Assembly (NCBI GenBank): GCA_963707905.1 | Contig: CAVPSA010000045.1 | Location: 29,197-93,196, forward strand | DNA: 64,000 nt | Source of the DNA: DASXKD01 sp963707905 | Lineage (GTDB): Bacteria; Actinomycetota; Actinomycetes; Streptosporangiales; Streptosporangiaceae | Direction: 5' to 3' | Shown here: piece after piece, positions 27,025 to 36,809 of the stretch | How positions within the stretch are numbered: the first letter of the stretch is position 1 | Layout of the letters: each line of letters begins with the position of its first letter | Made by a program: the position numbers and the translations under genes | The notes under the pieces: generated by a model | Databases searched by the model: none | What the model was told of the DNA's origin: nothing | What the model saw: the letters and a program-made list of their open reading frames with translations, nothing else

Positions 27025-28294
27025 AGACCCAGTACCCGGCCGCCGCCGCCACGTACCCGGCCGCGACCACTCCCAGGATCACCGGTGACCTGCCGTCGCG
27101 CGGCACGAAGGCTGCGCACACGATCGCCCCGGCGGCCAGCGAGACGTTGAACATCACGTCGTAGAAGGCGAACAGCCGGCCGCGGAAGGCGTCGTCGGTT
27201 TCCTCCTGCAGCACCGTGGTCGCGCAGATGGCCACGCCCTGCGCGGTCAGGTACAGGAAGAAACCGAAGGCCAGGTACGCGATCTCGTCGAAGCTCTCGC
27301 CCAGTACCGCGGTCACCACCCCGGCGGCCACGAGCAGCAGCGCGATGACGGCCCGCTTGGACAGCCACCTGGTGGCAGGCGGCACGACCAGCGCCGCGCA
27401 GCCGTAACCGACCGCGGAGACCGTCGCCAGCAGCACGACGTGGCCCTCGGCCACCGGGGCGCTGGAGGGGTAGAAGTAGTTCCGGTACAGCAGGATCGAC
27501 ACCACGGTCAGGATTCCGAACAGGAACTTGCCCGCACCGGTGGCGCCGAGCGCACTGGCCGGCCCGCGGTGCCTGGCCACGTACCGCGCGGCGGCCGCCA
27601 GGTCGGTCGCGACCGTGCCCACCTCACCGAGCAGCGGTCCCGGCTCGGCCCCCGGCTCGAACTCCGGGCCGAGCAGGTCGCGGCGCATGGTGGCGGCCAC
27701 CACGCCGGCCGCCACGTAGCAGCAGCCGGCCACCAGCAGGGTGATGGCGGCGCCGCGCTCGGTGTCGCCGGTGGCCGCGTTCAGGCCGAGGGCGATGATG
27801 CCGCCGATCGCGCCGACTATGCCACCGACGGTCGGCGACACCGAGTTGGCCATCACCAGCTTGTCCCCGGCCACCACGTGTGGCAGCGCGGCCGACAGCG
27901 AGGCCAGGAAGAACCGGTTCACGCCGAGCACCAGCAGGACGGCCACGTACAGCGGCACGCCCCGGGCGCCGGAGGCCATGACCGCCGTGGTGAGCACCAC
28001 GAAGACCGACCGGAGCAGAGCAGAAAAGACCAGGATCTGACGGCGCGACCAGCGGTCGATGAGCACCCCGGCGAACGGCCCGATGACCGAGTACGGCAGG
28101 TACAGCACGGTGAATGCCGCCGCCGCTGCCGACGGGCTCGGGAACGAGCTTGCGTTGAAGAACACGTACGTGCCGACGCCGGCGGTCACGATCCCGTCCC
28201 CGGCCTGGGAGATCAGCCGGACCGAGAACAGCCGCCGGAAGTCCCGTTCCGCCAGCACGCTGCGCAGGTCGGCCAGGAGAGAGGCGCGGGGCAC
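26813..28294 (-). CDS. MFS transporter
   Basis: The 493-residue protein has about 12 hydrophobic segments. The MFS motif A-like loop LIDRWSRRQILVFSALLRS lies between helices 2 and 3. N-terminal MPRASLLADLRSVLAERDFRRLF is typical of actinobacterial drug or siderophore exporters. The last 80 residues after YWVFSRQ are basic, helix-free, and lie antisense to the conserved end of the CCA-transferase, so the natural protein probably ended near 27020 and now reads through. Substrate unknown. Confidence 0.86.
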   Translation of the reverse strand: MPRASLLADLRSVLAERDFRRLFSVRLISQAGDGIVTAGVGTYVFFNASSFPSPSAAAAAFTVLYLPYSVIGPFAGVLIDRWSRRQILVFSALLRSVFVVLTTAVMASGARGVPLYVAVLLVLGVNRFFLASLSAALPHVVAGDKLVMANSVSPTVGGIVGAIGGIIALGLNAATGDTERGAAITLLVAGCCYVAAGVVAATMRRDLLGPEFEPGAEPGPLLGEVGTVATDLAAAARYVARHRGPASALGATGAGKFLFGILTVVSILLYRNYFYPSSAPVAEGHVVLLATVSAVGYGCAALVVPPATRWLSKRAVIALLLVAAGVVTAVLGESFDEIAYLAFGFFLYLTAQGVAICATTVLQEETDDAFRGRLFAFYDVMFNVSLAAGAIVCAAFVPRDGRSPVILGVVAAGYVAAAAGYWVFSRQSPPVSSGSSGSSLRGFWHVQALRARPSPAVPERRDRGRAGRAPSAVQADNRGRYRRPAPAARGESP

Positions 28295-28317
28295 CCGCTC
28301 AGCCTAACGGGTGCCCC
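28288..28317. promoter_or_regulatory. 10-bp inverted repeat at the MFS gene start
   Basis: GGGGCACCCG and CGGGTGCCCC face each other across about 10 nt, spanning the MFS start codon. Because ino1 transcription also comes from the right, it may end the ino1 transcript, or be an operator for the MFS gene. Confidence 0.5.
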
Positions 28318-28361
28318 GGAATCAGGCCGGGCCGCGAAGATCATCCAGCCCGGCGTGGATG

Positions 28362-29441
28362 CTAGCGGTCCACCTCGCCGCGGATGAACTTCTCCACCGC
28401 GTCCCGCGCGTCGTCGTCGCCGTACTGCTCCGGCGGCGACTTCATCAAGTAGCTCGCCGCCGACAGCAGCGGCCCGCCGATGCCGCGGTCCAGGGCGATC
28501 TTGGCCGCGCGGATCGCGTCGATGATCACGCCGGCCGAGTTCGGCGAGTCCCAGACCTCCAGTTTGTACTCGAGGCTGAGCGGCACGTCGCCGAACGCCT
28601 TCCCCTCCAGCCGCACGAAGGCCAGCTTGCGGTCGTCGAGCCACGGGACATGATCGGACGGGCCGATGTGCACGGCCGCCTTATCCATCTCGTGCGGGAT
28701 CTGGGAGGTCACGGACTGAGTCTTGGAGACCTTCTTCGACTGGAGCCTGCTGCGCTCCAGCATGTTCATGAAGTCCATGTTGCCGCCGACGTTGAGCTGG
28801 TAGGTGCGCAGCAGTTCCACGCCCCTGTCCTCGAACAACTTGGCCAGCACCCGGTGGGTGATGGTGGCGCCCACCTGCGACTTGATGTCATCGCCGATGA
28901 TCGGCACGCCGGCCTCGGTGAACTTGGCGGCCCACTGCGGGTCCGAGGCGATGAACACCGGGAGGGCGTTGACGAACGCCACGCCCGCGTCCAGCGCGCA
29001 CTGCGCGTAGTACCGGTCCGCCTGCTCCGAGCCGACCGGCAGGTACGACACCAGCACGTCGGCCCTGGCGTCACGGAGCGCCTGGGCGACGTCGGCGGGC
29101 GGGTCGTCCGACTCTGTGATCATCTCGCGGTAGTACTGGCCCAGGCCGTCCATGGTGGGCCCGCGCTGCACGGTGATCCCGGTCGGCGGCACGTCACAGA
29201 TCTTGATGGTGTTGTTCTCGCTGGCCGCGATCGCCTCGGCCAGGTCCCGCCCGACCTTCTTGGCGTCCACGTCGAACGCCGCGACGAACTCCACGTCCCG
29301 CACGTGGTAGGGGCCGAACTGCACGTGCATGAGGCCCGGTACCCGGCTCCCCGGATCGGCGTCCTTGTAGTACTCCACCCCCTGGACGAGGGAACTTGCG
29401 CAGTTGCCCACACCCACGATGGCTACTCGTACCGAACCCAT
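28362..29441 (-). CDS. ino1: Inositol-3-phosphate synthase
   Basis: NAD-dependent conversion of glucose-6-phosphate to myo-inositol-3-phosphate, the first step toward phosphatidylinositol and mycothiol. The 359-residue actinobacterial form starts MGSVRVAIVGVGNCASSLVQG (Rossmann GxGxxxS). It has SYLPVGSEQADRYYA, the NALPVFIASDP core and GDDIKSQVGATITHR. It precedes a PadR-type gene and the divergent DUF5318-ponA genes, exactly as in Mycobacterium (Rv0046c region). Expression may be controlled by the PadR repressor. Confidence 0.95.
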   Translation of the reverse strand: MGSVRVAIVGVGNCASSLVQGVEYYKDADPGSRVPGLMHVQFGPYHVRDVEFVAAFDVDAKKVGRDLAEAIAASENNTIKICDVPPTGITVQRGPTMDGLGQYYREMITESDDPPADVAQALRDARADVLVSYLPVGSEQADRYYAQCALDAGVAFVNALPVFIASDPQWAAKFTEAGVPIIGDDIKSQVGATITHRVLAKLFEDRGVELLRTYQLNVGGNMDFMNMLERSRLQSKKVSKTQSVTSQIPHEMDKAAVHIGPSDHVPWLDDRKLAFVRLEGKAFGDVPLSLEYKLEVWDSPNSAGVIIDAIRAAKIALDRGIGGPLLSAASYLMKSPPEQYGDDDARDAVEKFIRGEVDR

Positions 29442-29494
29442 GAGGATTGCTCCTGTTCTTTGCCAGCGGCGCCGCGGGGGGCGGCGCCGGCCTA

Positions 29495-30115
29495 TCAGCT
29501 CGCGGAAGTGCCCGCTGAAGTGTCGTTGTCGCCTGGCGGCGGGGACTGCCGTCCCGGCTCGCCACCCGCCTGCCGCTCAGAGGCGATCAGTTCGTTGAGC
29601 CAGCGGACTTCCCGCTCGACCGACTCAAGGCCGTGCCTGTGCAGCTCCAGCGTGTAGCTGTCCAGGCGTTCCCTGGTCCGTGCCAGCGCCGCACGGAAGG
29701 CGTCCAGCCGCTCTTCCAGCCTGGTCCTGCGGCCTTCAAGGATGCGCAGCCTGATGTCCGCGCGGGTCTGGCCGAAGAATGCGAACCGGACGCCGAAGCC
29801 GTCGTCCTCCCACGCGGCCGGACCCGGCTCGGCAAGAAGCTGCTCCAGCCTTTCCTTGCCTTCCGCGGTCAGCCGGTAGACGATCTTCGACCGGCGGCCC
29901 GCCAGGGGGCTGCCCAGCGTGCCCGGCTGCTCCTCCGCGATCAGGCCCTGGGCAAGGAGTTCCTTGAGGCAGGGGTAGAGCGAGCCGTAGCCGAACGCGC
30001 GGAACGCGCCGAGGAAGGCATTCAGCCGCTTGCGCAGTTCATAGCCGTGCATGGGAGTCTCGTGCAGCAGGCCGAGCACGGCAAGCTCGAGTACTCCCGA
30101 CCGGTGACCGCTCAC
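29495..30115 (-). CDS. PadR-family transcriptional regulator
   Basis: The 206-residue protein has the PadR winged helix at the N terminus (LELAVLGLLHETPMHGYELRKRL, then YGSLYPCLKELLAQGLI) and a C-terminal helical dimerisation region rich in Arg/Glu. It lies 50 bp upstream of ino1 on the same strand, so the pair may be co-transcribed. A perfect palindrome of the ATGTATCG type lies about 75 bp upstream of its start, suggesting autoregulation. The effector is unknown. Confidence 0.9.
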   Translation of the reverse strand: MSGHRSGVLELAVLGLLHETPMHGYELRKRLNAFLGAFRAFGYGSLYPCLKELLAQGLIAEEQPGTLGSPLAGRRSKIVYRLTAEGKERLEQLLAEPGPAAWEDDGFGVRFAFFGQTRADIRLRILEGRRTRLEERLDAFRAALARTRERLDSYTLELHRHGLESVEREVRWLNELIASERQAGGEPGRQSPPPGDNDTSAGTSAS

Positions 30116-30189
30116 GACAGCGCCAGGCCTCCCGTCGCGCTTCCTGGCTTGTCCCGGCTGGACGAGCCCGGAGGCGCTATACCTCGAAT

Positions 30190-30212
30190 CGATGTATCGA
30201 ACCGATACATCG
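30190..30212. promoter_or_regulatory. PadR-type operator palindrome
   Basis: CGATGTATCG-AAC-CGATACATCG: perfect 10-bp arms around 3 nt in the padR/DUF5318 divergent region. A related partial site (GATATGTCGA) follows at about 30217. ATGTAT-type dyads are typical PadR targets. Confidence 0.8.
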
Positions 30213-30364
30213 CTAAGATATGTCGAACCGAGAGATGTTGCAACTTCCCGTTCGGCGGCCGTTCGCCGCTGTGGCGCATAACCCCTGCCAGTGCCCGTCC
30301 GGCTGCGCAGAAGGCGGGCCGCCTGGTCTCGGCTCGGTCACGAATGCGTCGTACGCTGTCTGAG

Positions 30365-30781
30365 ATGGCACCCAGGAGATGCGTGGTCGATTACGCGCTT
30401 GCCCGCAGGGCAACGCTCGCCTCGGTGCTGGCTGGCCAAACCACCGTCGCGGACGTCTGTGACGCGCATCCTTACCTGCTCCGCGCCGCGAAGTTCCATG
30501 GCGAGGCGACTGATACCAGGTGCCCGATCTGCCGCCGGTCCCGGCTCACCCACGTGACCTACGTGTACGGGGACGAGCTCGGGCGCTACGAAGGCCGGGT
30601 GAAGCAGGCGGGCGAACTGGCCGAGATGGCTACGGAATATGGGGAGTTCCGGGCGTACGTCGTCGAGGTCTGCCAGAGTTGTGGCTGGAACCACCTCGCT
30701 TCGTCCTACGTTCTCGGCACGGGCGAGCCGCGCGCCCGGCGCGGCCGGCCTGGGTCACAAACAGCGAGCAAGACGAGTTAA
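30365..30781 (+). CDS. DUF5318 family protein
   Basis: The 138-residue protein of unknown function has two probable zinc-binding Cys pairs (CPICRRS and CQSCGWNHL) and the family stretch VCDAHPYLLRAAKFHG. The Mycobacterium homologue (Rv0049) also sits directly upstream of ponA1. The ATG at 30365 keeps the residues before VVDYAL that homologues have; a GTG at 30383 with AGGAG upstream is an alternative. A link to cell-wall synthesis is inferred from context. Confidence 0.85.
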   Translation: MAPRRCVVDYALARRATLASVLAGQTTVADVCDAHPYLLRAAKFHGEATDTRCPICRRSRLTHVTYVYGDELGRYEGRVKQAGELAEMATEYGEFRAYVVEVCQSCGWNHLASSYVLGTGEPRARRGRPGSQTASKTS

Positions 30782-30931
30782 AGTACCTGGTCAGGGCGGA
30801 TCTCCGGGCGCGAGGCAGAGCCACGAAGCAAGGTGGCGAACGGGCACGACACCGTGCACCGCCAGGTACGGTCGACCGCGGTGGGCTGGCTAACCCCGCC
30901 CGGACTGGCTCATCCAAACCAGCGAGGACGC

Positions 30932-33900
30932 GTGAGTAACCCAGATATTCCCGCACCGTACCGGCCAGGCCGGGGCAATTCCTTCCCGCCCCGCCCGGGC
31001 TCTCCGGACGGTTACGGCAGCAGCTCCGGGCGTTCGGCCGGTGCCGGGCGCCAGGGCGGCCAGCACTCGCACCGGTCGTCGCGGGGGTCCGTGCGAGGTG
31101 GCGGATCGCCGCGCCGCGGCGGGACGGCCGCGGCCGACGGCAGCCGCGGCGGGGTCCGCGAGGACTTCTATTCGCCGCGGCGGGGCGGCGCGCCCGGCCA
31201 GGGCGCGCCGGGGAGCCGGGACGGCAGCGCGAGCCCCTGGGGTGAGCCCAGCACCCGCAGCCGCACGGCGTCCCGGTTCGGCACCGGCGTCCGCGACATC
31301 AGAGACGACCTACGGGAGCGGCTGCGCCGCAACGGCGTTCAGGGCGACTGGGATGAGCCGGCCGGCCGGCGGCCGCGGCGCCCGGGCGGCAAGGGCGGCG
31401 GCGACTGGGGCGGCCCGGACGGCCCAGGTGGCAAGGGGCCGCGCCGCAAGGGCAGCTGGTGGCGGCACTGGACCTGGAAGAAGGCGCTGACCATCGTCGC
31501 CGCCGTCTTCGGCCTCTTCATCATCACGATCACTGCGGGGGTGGCGTACGCCTACTCCAAGACCCCCATCCCCAATGTGCAGTCGGCCGTCATGCAGCAG
31601 GCGTCCAAGGTCTACTTCAGCGACGGCAAGACCGAGGTGGGCCAGTTCGGCCAGACCAACCGGGTGATCCTCACCTACAGCCAGTTCCCTGCGGTGCTCC
31701 GCGACGCGGTGGTGGCGGCCGAGGACAAGAACTTCTGGCACGAGGGCGGCATCTCGCCCACCGGTATCCTCCGCGCCGCGTACTACGACCTCACCAGTTC
31801 CGGCGGGAACCTGCAGGGCGGTTCCACCATCACCCAGCAACTGGTCAGGAACTACTACAACGACATCGGCACGGCGCAGACCGCGAGCCGCAAGATCAAG
31901 GAGATCTTCGTCGCGCAGAAGCTCGCCCAGGCCAAGTCCAAGGAGTGGATCCTCCAGCAGTACCTGAACACGGTCTACTTCGGCGGTGGCGCCTACGGTG
32001 CCGCCGCGGCGGCACAGGTCTACTTCGGCCTTGACCCCAGCCACCTCAGCAAGATCACCCCGGCGCAGGCCGCGATGATCGCCGCGATGATCCAGAGCCC
32101 GAGCTACTACAAGCCCGACCCCACCGCCGGCCCGGCCCACGCGGCCCTGGTGGACCGCTGGAAGTACGTGCTCCAGACCATGGACACCATGGGCACGCTG
32201 TCGCCGCAGGACTATTCGGCGGCGCTGCAGAAGTTCCCGGCCATCGTCGCGCCGGTGAACAACACCTGGAACGGCTACCGCGGCTACATCATGCAGGCCG
32301 TGCTGAACGAACTGGAGAACACCTACAACTACTCGCTGGGCCGGATCAACACCGGCGGCCTGCACGTGGTCACCACTGTCAACAAGAACCTGATGAACTC
32401 GCTGTACTCGACGGTCCGGTCCAGCCGATGGCGTAATGCGGCGCTGCGCGGTGCCTGCCATCCTGTCTGGGCAGGCGCCCGCCACCTGCAAGGGGCTGCC
32501 ACACTGGGTCCGTGCCGGAGCGGTGCTGGAGGAGGTGCAAACCGGCGCCATCCTGGCCATGGTATGGCGGGCCGAACTACAACAAGAAGGGCTGTCACTG
32601 CCAGTACGACAACGCGACTGTTGTCCCGCAACCAGGTCGGCTCCTCGTTCAAGACCTACGTTCTGGCCACCGCGGTCAAGCAGGGGATGAACGTCCAGAC
32701 GAGCATCCTGGACGGCGACTCGCCGCTGTGGATCCCGCCGGACTCGTCGCCGAGTGCATTCGCCAAGCCGGGGAGCCAGTCGCCCGGTCCTGGCTACTAC
32801 CAGGTCGTGAACGACGAGAGCGGTAACAACAACCTGGGACCGGTCCAAGTGCAGACCGCGACGGCCGCCTCGCTCAACACCGCCTACACCGACCTGTGGC
32901 ACCAGGTGGCGTATGACCAGGCAACCGGCCGGCACCCGGTGACCGACATGGCTAAGGCCTTCGGCGTGAACGTCGTGTCCAGCGGGATGGTCGGCGGGCC
33001 GAACCCGATGCAGGACGAGGCCGGGATCGCGCTCGGCCAGGCGTCGCTGACCGTGGAGGAGCAGGCGACCACGATCGCGACCATCGCCGACAAGGGCGTG
33101 TACCACAGCCCGCACGTCATCAAGGACATCGTCGTCGGCACCGCGGTCACGCCGGCGAAGATCACCACGCGCACTGTGCTGACCCCCCGCCAGGATGCGG
33201 ACGTGGACTGGGCGCTGTCGGCCGACACCGTCAACGGTGGCACGGCGGCGGGCCTGGGGATGGACAATGGCCAGCCGGTCATCGCCAAGACCGGGACCAC
33301 CAACCTGTCCCAGTCGGCGTTCTTCATGGGCGCTACTACGAGGTATGCCATGGCGGACGCCCTGTTCGTCTACCACCCCGGGTGCACGCTGCCCAAGTCG
33401 CAGCAGTCCCAGTGCCAGTCCACCGGGGCACTGGCGTTCGCGCCGCCGCCCGGCCTGCAGACGCTTTTCGGCGTCGGCGGCCTGTCCGGCTACGGCGGGC
33501 AGTACCCGGCCTACATCTGGCATCAGTTCTTCAACAAGAACTTCAGCAACCGTGGCCGTGCAGCAGTTCCCCCCGGTCAACAGCGACGGGGCGAGGTGGA
33601 ACCTGTTCGGCGCGCTGCCCAAGCCCAAGCCCAAGCACGACAACAACCCGGGCGGCCAGCCCTGCCCGGGCCAGGGACAGGGCCAGGGGCAGGGGAACCC
33701 CTTCGGCTGCCGTCACGGCGGGCCCACGCCGACCGGGGGCCCGACGCCGACCGGAGGCCCGACGCCGACCGGGAGGCCCGACGCCGACCGGGAACCCCAC
33801 CCCGACCGGGCACGGCGGCGGGGCCCTGGGCTCCCCGGCCGCGGGTTCCGGCGGCTCCGGCGGGGCCGGGGCCGGGGCAGTGGGGCTGGCCCTCGTCGTG

Positions 33901-33990
33901 GTGGCCGGGCCGTCCCTGCCGCTGGTGACTAGGCTGCGTAACAGGCGATCGCGAGCACGAAGGTCAGTGGAACGGCCGCCGGGCGGTTAG
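30932..33990 (+). pseudogene. ponA: Class A penicillin-binding protein PonA, multiply frameshifted
   Basis: Bifunctional transglycosylase/transpeptidase. GTG 30932 opens a 180-residue Gly/Arg-rich cytoplasmic tail, then a TM helix (ALTIVAAVFGLFIITITAGV) and a complete GT51 domain (AEDKNFWHEGG, GGSTITQQLVRN). Near 32415-32640 the frame must shift three times to follow the family: ...LYSTVR, then LPHWVRAGAVLEEVQTGAIL, then YGGPNYNKKGC, then RNQVGSSFKTYVLA, which has the catalytic SSFK. SLN and KTGTT motifs follow in frame. Two further shifts near 33545 and 33770 are needed to reach the natural Thr/Pro/Gly tail and a second hydrophobic segment ending at 33990. All are consistent with single extra bases. 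Gene decay or sequence error cannot be separated here. Confidence 0.75.
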
Positions 33991-34032
33991 GGCGTGTCCC
34001 GGCCAGGCTCGCCCGGGCCGGGACAGGAGCCG

Positions 34033-35439
34033 ATGGCTGAACACGACAGGGCGGAGACGGCTACCGGGCCGCCCGCGGCGGCTGGCGCGCGTCCCCCGGG
34101 GCCGCACCCATGGCAGCACCGTGCGGCGATGCTGGCGGGATCCACCACGGCACTGGTCCTTGCCAGCCTGGCCGGCAGCGCGCTCGGGTTCCTCAACAAG
34201 GCCGCGTGCCGCAGCGGTGACTGGAACGTCTACCTCAAGCAGTTCCAGGCGCACTGCTACACCGACATCTACCCGCTGTACTTCAACGAGCAGCTTTCCG
34301 CGGGCAAGGTCCCCTACACCGGTCACCCGGTCGAGTACCCGGTGCTCATCGGGGCGGCGATGCAGGCGGTGGCCTGGCTGGTCCACCCCTTCTCGAATCC
34401 GTACGTCCGTGGCCGGGAGTTCTTCGACGTCACCGTGCTTATGCTGACGCTGTGCGCGGTCGCCGGCACGCTGGCCACCGCGTACCTGGCGGGACGGTCC
34501 CGCCGGTGGACCGCGCTCGGTGTCGCGCTGGCACCCGGGCTCATCCTGGCCTCGTTCATCAACTGGGACCTGGCCGCGATGGCCCTGGTCGCGCTCGGCA
34601 TGGCGGCGTGGGCGGCCCGCCGGACGGTGCTGGCCGGGGTGCTGCTCGGCCTGGCGGTGGCCACCAAGTTCTACCCGTTGCTGTTCTTCGGCCCGTTGCT
34701 GCTGCTGTGCCTGCGGGCCGGGCGCATGCGCGCCTTCTGGACCACCACGGGCTCCGCTGCCGTCGCGTGGCTGGTGGTCAACCTGCCGGTCGCCGTCGCC
34801 GCGCCCATGGGCTGGGGCAGGTTCTACGGGCTGAGCGAGAGCCGTCCCGCGGACTGGGGCTCGGTGTGGTACTTCTTCGAGACCGAGCACTGGCCGTTCG
34901 CCGGCTCGCTCACCGGAGGCTCGCTCAACCTGTTCGCCGCGGCGGTCTTCGCCGCGGGCTGCGTGCTCATCGCTGCCCTGATCCTCACCGCGCCGCGCCG
35001 CCCCCGGGTGCCTCAGGTGTTCTTCCTCGTGCTGGCCGTGTTCCTGCTGAGCAACAAGGTGTGGTCACCGCAGTACGTGATCTGGCTGGTCCCGCTGGTG
35101 GTGCTGGCGAGACCGCGGCTGTGGGCGTATGTGGTGTGGCAGGTGGCCGAGGTCACCTACTTCTTCGCCATCTGGGCCTACCTGATCACCATCGCCACGG
35201 GCGCGGGCCAGGTGCCGGTGGCCGAGGGCGGCATCAGCCCGGGGGTTTACTTCGCCGCGCTGCTGTCCAGGCTCGTCGCCGTGCTGATCCTCATGGCGCT
35301 CGTGGTCCGGGACATCCTGGAACCGGACTTTGACCTGGTGCGCCTGGCCGGCGACGACGACCCGGCCGGTGGTGTGCTTGATGGCGCCGCCGACAGCTTC
35401 GTGCTGCGCCAGCAGGGGGCCGAGCCCGTCAGCCCGTGA
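34033..35439 (+). CDS. GT87-type integral membrane glycosyltransferase (DUF2029)
   Basis: The 468-residue polytopic protein has about 11-12 hydrophobic helices and is related to polyprenyl-phosphate-mannose-dependent mannosyltransferases. The first periplasmic loop (GDWNVYLKQF, ... GHPVEYPVLIG) holds the acidic residues expected for catalysis. Mycobacterium has a homologue (Rv0051) directly after ponA1, so placement supports a cell-envelope glycan role. AGGAG precedes ATG 34033 with a short 3-nt gap. It overlaps the convergent endonuclease gene by 11 bp. Confidence 0.82.
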   Translation: MAEHDRAETATGPPAAAGARPPGPHPWQHRAAMLAGSTTALVLASLAGSALGFLNKAACRSGDWNVYLKQFQAHCYTDIYPLYFNEQLSAGKVPYTGHPVEYPVLIGAAMQAVAWLVHPFSNPYVRGREFFDVTVLMLTLCAVAGTLATAYLAGRSRRWTALGVALAPGLILASFINWDLAAMALVALGMAAWAARRTVLAGVLLGLAVATKFYPLLFFGPLLLLCLRAGRMRAFWTTTGSAAVAWLVVNLPVAVAAPMGWGRFYGLSESRPADWGSVWYFFETEHWPFAGSLTGGSLNLFAAAVFAAGCVLIAALILTAPRRPRVPQVFFLVLAVFLLSNKVWSPQYVIWLVPLVVLARPRLWAYVVWQVAEVTYFFAIWAYLITIATGAGQVPVAEGGISPGVYFAALLSRLVAVLILMALVVRDILEPDFDLVRLAGDDDPAGGVLDGAADSFVLRQQGAEPVSP

Positions 35440-36226
35440 GGCGCTCCCGCAGCCAGGCGATGTCGGCGGCCGGGTCGGGGGTCTCGGAGACCGCCGGGGC
35501 ACCGGCCGCGCGGACGACGTCAAGCAGGAGTTCCGGCTCGATCGTGCCCGACTCGATGGCCGCGTGCCGGTCGCGGAAGGAGCCGAACTCATCGCGCGAG
35601 TTGTTGCAGTGCACCAGGTCGATCCGGCCGGTGATGGCCCTGACCCGGTCCACGATGCCGGCCAGGTCCTCGCCGCTGGCAAACGCGTGGCAGGTGTCCA
35701 GGCAGAAGCCGATCTGGCCCGCGCCGGTCCCGTCGGCTGCGGACAGATCCCCGATGGCATCCCAGAGGCGCTGCAGCGCGGGCAGGCCCCGGGCCATCGC
35801 GTGGTCGCCGCCCGCGGTGTTCTCGATCAGCAGGGGTACCGGCCGCTCGATCCGCTCGATCGCCTTGCGCCAGTTGGCGTACCCCTCGCCTTCGTCGATA
35901 CCGCCGGTGACGTGGCCGCCGTGCACGATGAGGCCCTTCGCGCCGACCGCCGCCGCTGCGGCGAGCTGCTGGCTCAGCAGTTTGCGGCTGGGTATCCGGA
36001 TCCGGTTGTTCGCGCTGGCCACGTTGATGCCGTACGGCGCGTGGATGAACGCCTCCAGGCCCGCCTCGCTGAGCGCGGCGCGGAGCTTGCCCGCGTCACC
36101 GCCGGGGAACGTGGGCGCGCCCCAGCCTTGCGGGTCGCCGAGGAAGAACTGGACGACCTCGGAACCGGTGGCGCTGGCCACCGTCAGCGGATCACCTTCG
36201 CGGTCGTGGGCACCGATGCGAACCAT
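35429..36226 (-). CDS. nfo: Deoxyribonuclease IV (AP endonuclease, TIM barrel)
   Basis: Zn-dependent AP endonuclease of base-excision repair. The 265-residue product from ATG 36226 begins MVRIGAHDREGDPL. Metal-ligand motifs are visible: FIHAPYGIN, VHGGHV, LLIENTAGG, CLDTCHAFASG and DLVHCNNSRDEFGSFRDRH. It is slightly shorter than E. coli Nfo, as is common in actinobacteria. The gene stands alone between GT87 and a small membrane protein. Confidence 0.9.
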   Translation of the reverse strand: MVRIGAHDREGDPLTVASATGSEVVQFFLGDPQGWGAPTFPGGDAGKLRAALSEAGLEAFIHAPYGINVASANNRIRIPSRKLLSQQLAAAAAVGAKGLIVHGGHVTGGIDEGEGYANWRKAIERIERPVPLLIENTAGGDHAMARGLPALQRLWDAIGDLSAADGTGAGQIGFCLDTCHAFASGEDLAGIVDRVRAITGRIDLVHCNNSRDEFGSFRDRHAAIESGTIEPELLLDVVRAAGAPAVSETPDPAADIAWLRERLTG

Positions 36227-36249
36227 GCCCCCGAGCGTAGCCGGGCCGG

Positions 36250-36555
36250 CTAGGGGACGAGGCCACCGTGCGCGAAGCCGAGGGCAGTGCCGACGAACGC
36301 GGCCACCAGCCCGGTGACGATGATCATCCGTTCTTCGCGTGTCACGGAGATCATCTGCGCGTACAGGCCGACGAGCAAGCTCACGATGCCGAGCACCGCG
36401 GCGAGCATGTGCAGGTGGACCACCCAGCCGACCGCGAACACGATCAACCCGGTGATCAGGGTGAATACGGAGAGACCGTTCTCCACCGGGTGCCGCTGGC
36501 CGTCGCTGTTCAGCGTCAGGTGTGAACGGGGGCGGGCGCTGGCGGCTTCGGGCAT
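36250..36555 (-). CDS. Small conserved actinobacterial membrane protein
   Basis: The 101-residue protein has three hydrophobic helices (VFTLITGLIVFAVGWVVHLHM, LGIVSLLVGLYAQMI, IIVTGLVAAFVGTALGF) after a polar N terminus. ATG 36555 is preceded by AGGAGG. It is divergent from rpsF and ends 23 bp upstream of the nfo start on the same strand. The function is unknown; it looks like the small DUF6458-type proteins found next to rpsF, but that name is a guess. Confidence 0.75.
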   Translation of the reverse strand: MPEAASARPRSHLTLNSDGQRHPVENGLSVFTLITGLIVFAVGWVVHLHMLAAVLGIVSLLVGLYAQMISVTREERMIIVTGLVAAFVGTALGFAHGGLVP

Positions 36556-36809
36556 ATCTGCCACCCTCCTGGAGATCCCCGGCCGGTCGAGGAGGATTGT
36601 TCCCGCCTGGCACCGCGGAGAACCCTTCGCCCGCGGCGGCCGGAGCAAAAGCTGCCACAAGTATCGGCAATGGAATGAGGCGCCAGGAGAACTGCTCCGG
36701 GGCTGGTAGGCTGAGCCCCTGCATCCCGCCAGCACGTGCCTGTTGCTGATGCAGTTCCTCCTGCCGCGGAGAGACCGTGGCCGTCAGTCCAGAGGGGGCA
36801 GTTCCGCTT

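Noticed and set aside
32410..32640. Programmed ribosomal frameshifting in ponA
   Set aside because: Several shifts close together, no slippery sequence or pseudoknot seen, and homologues are single-frame.
31310..33646. 778-residue minus-strand frame
   Set aside because: Antisense shadow of ponA, maintained by GC-rich codon bias; no domain.
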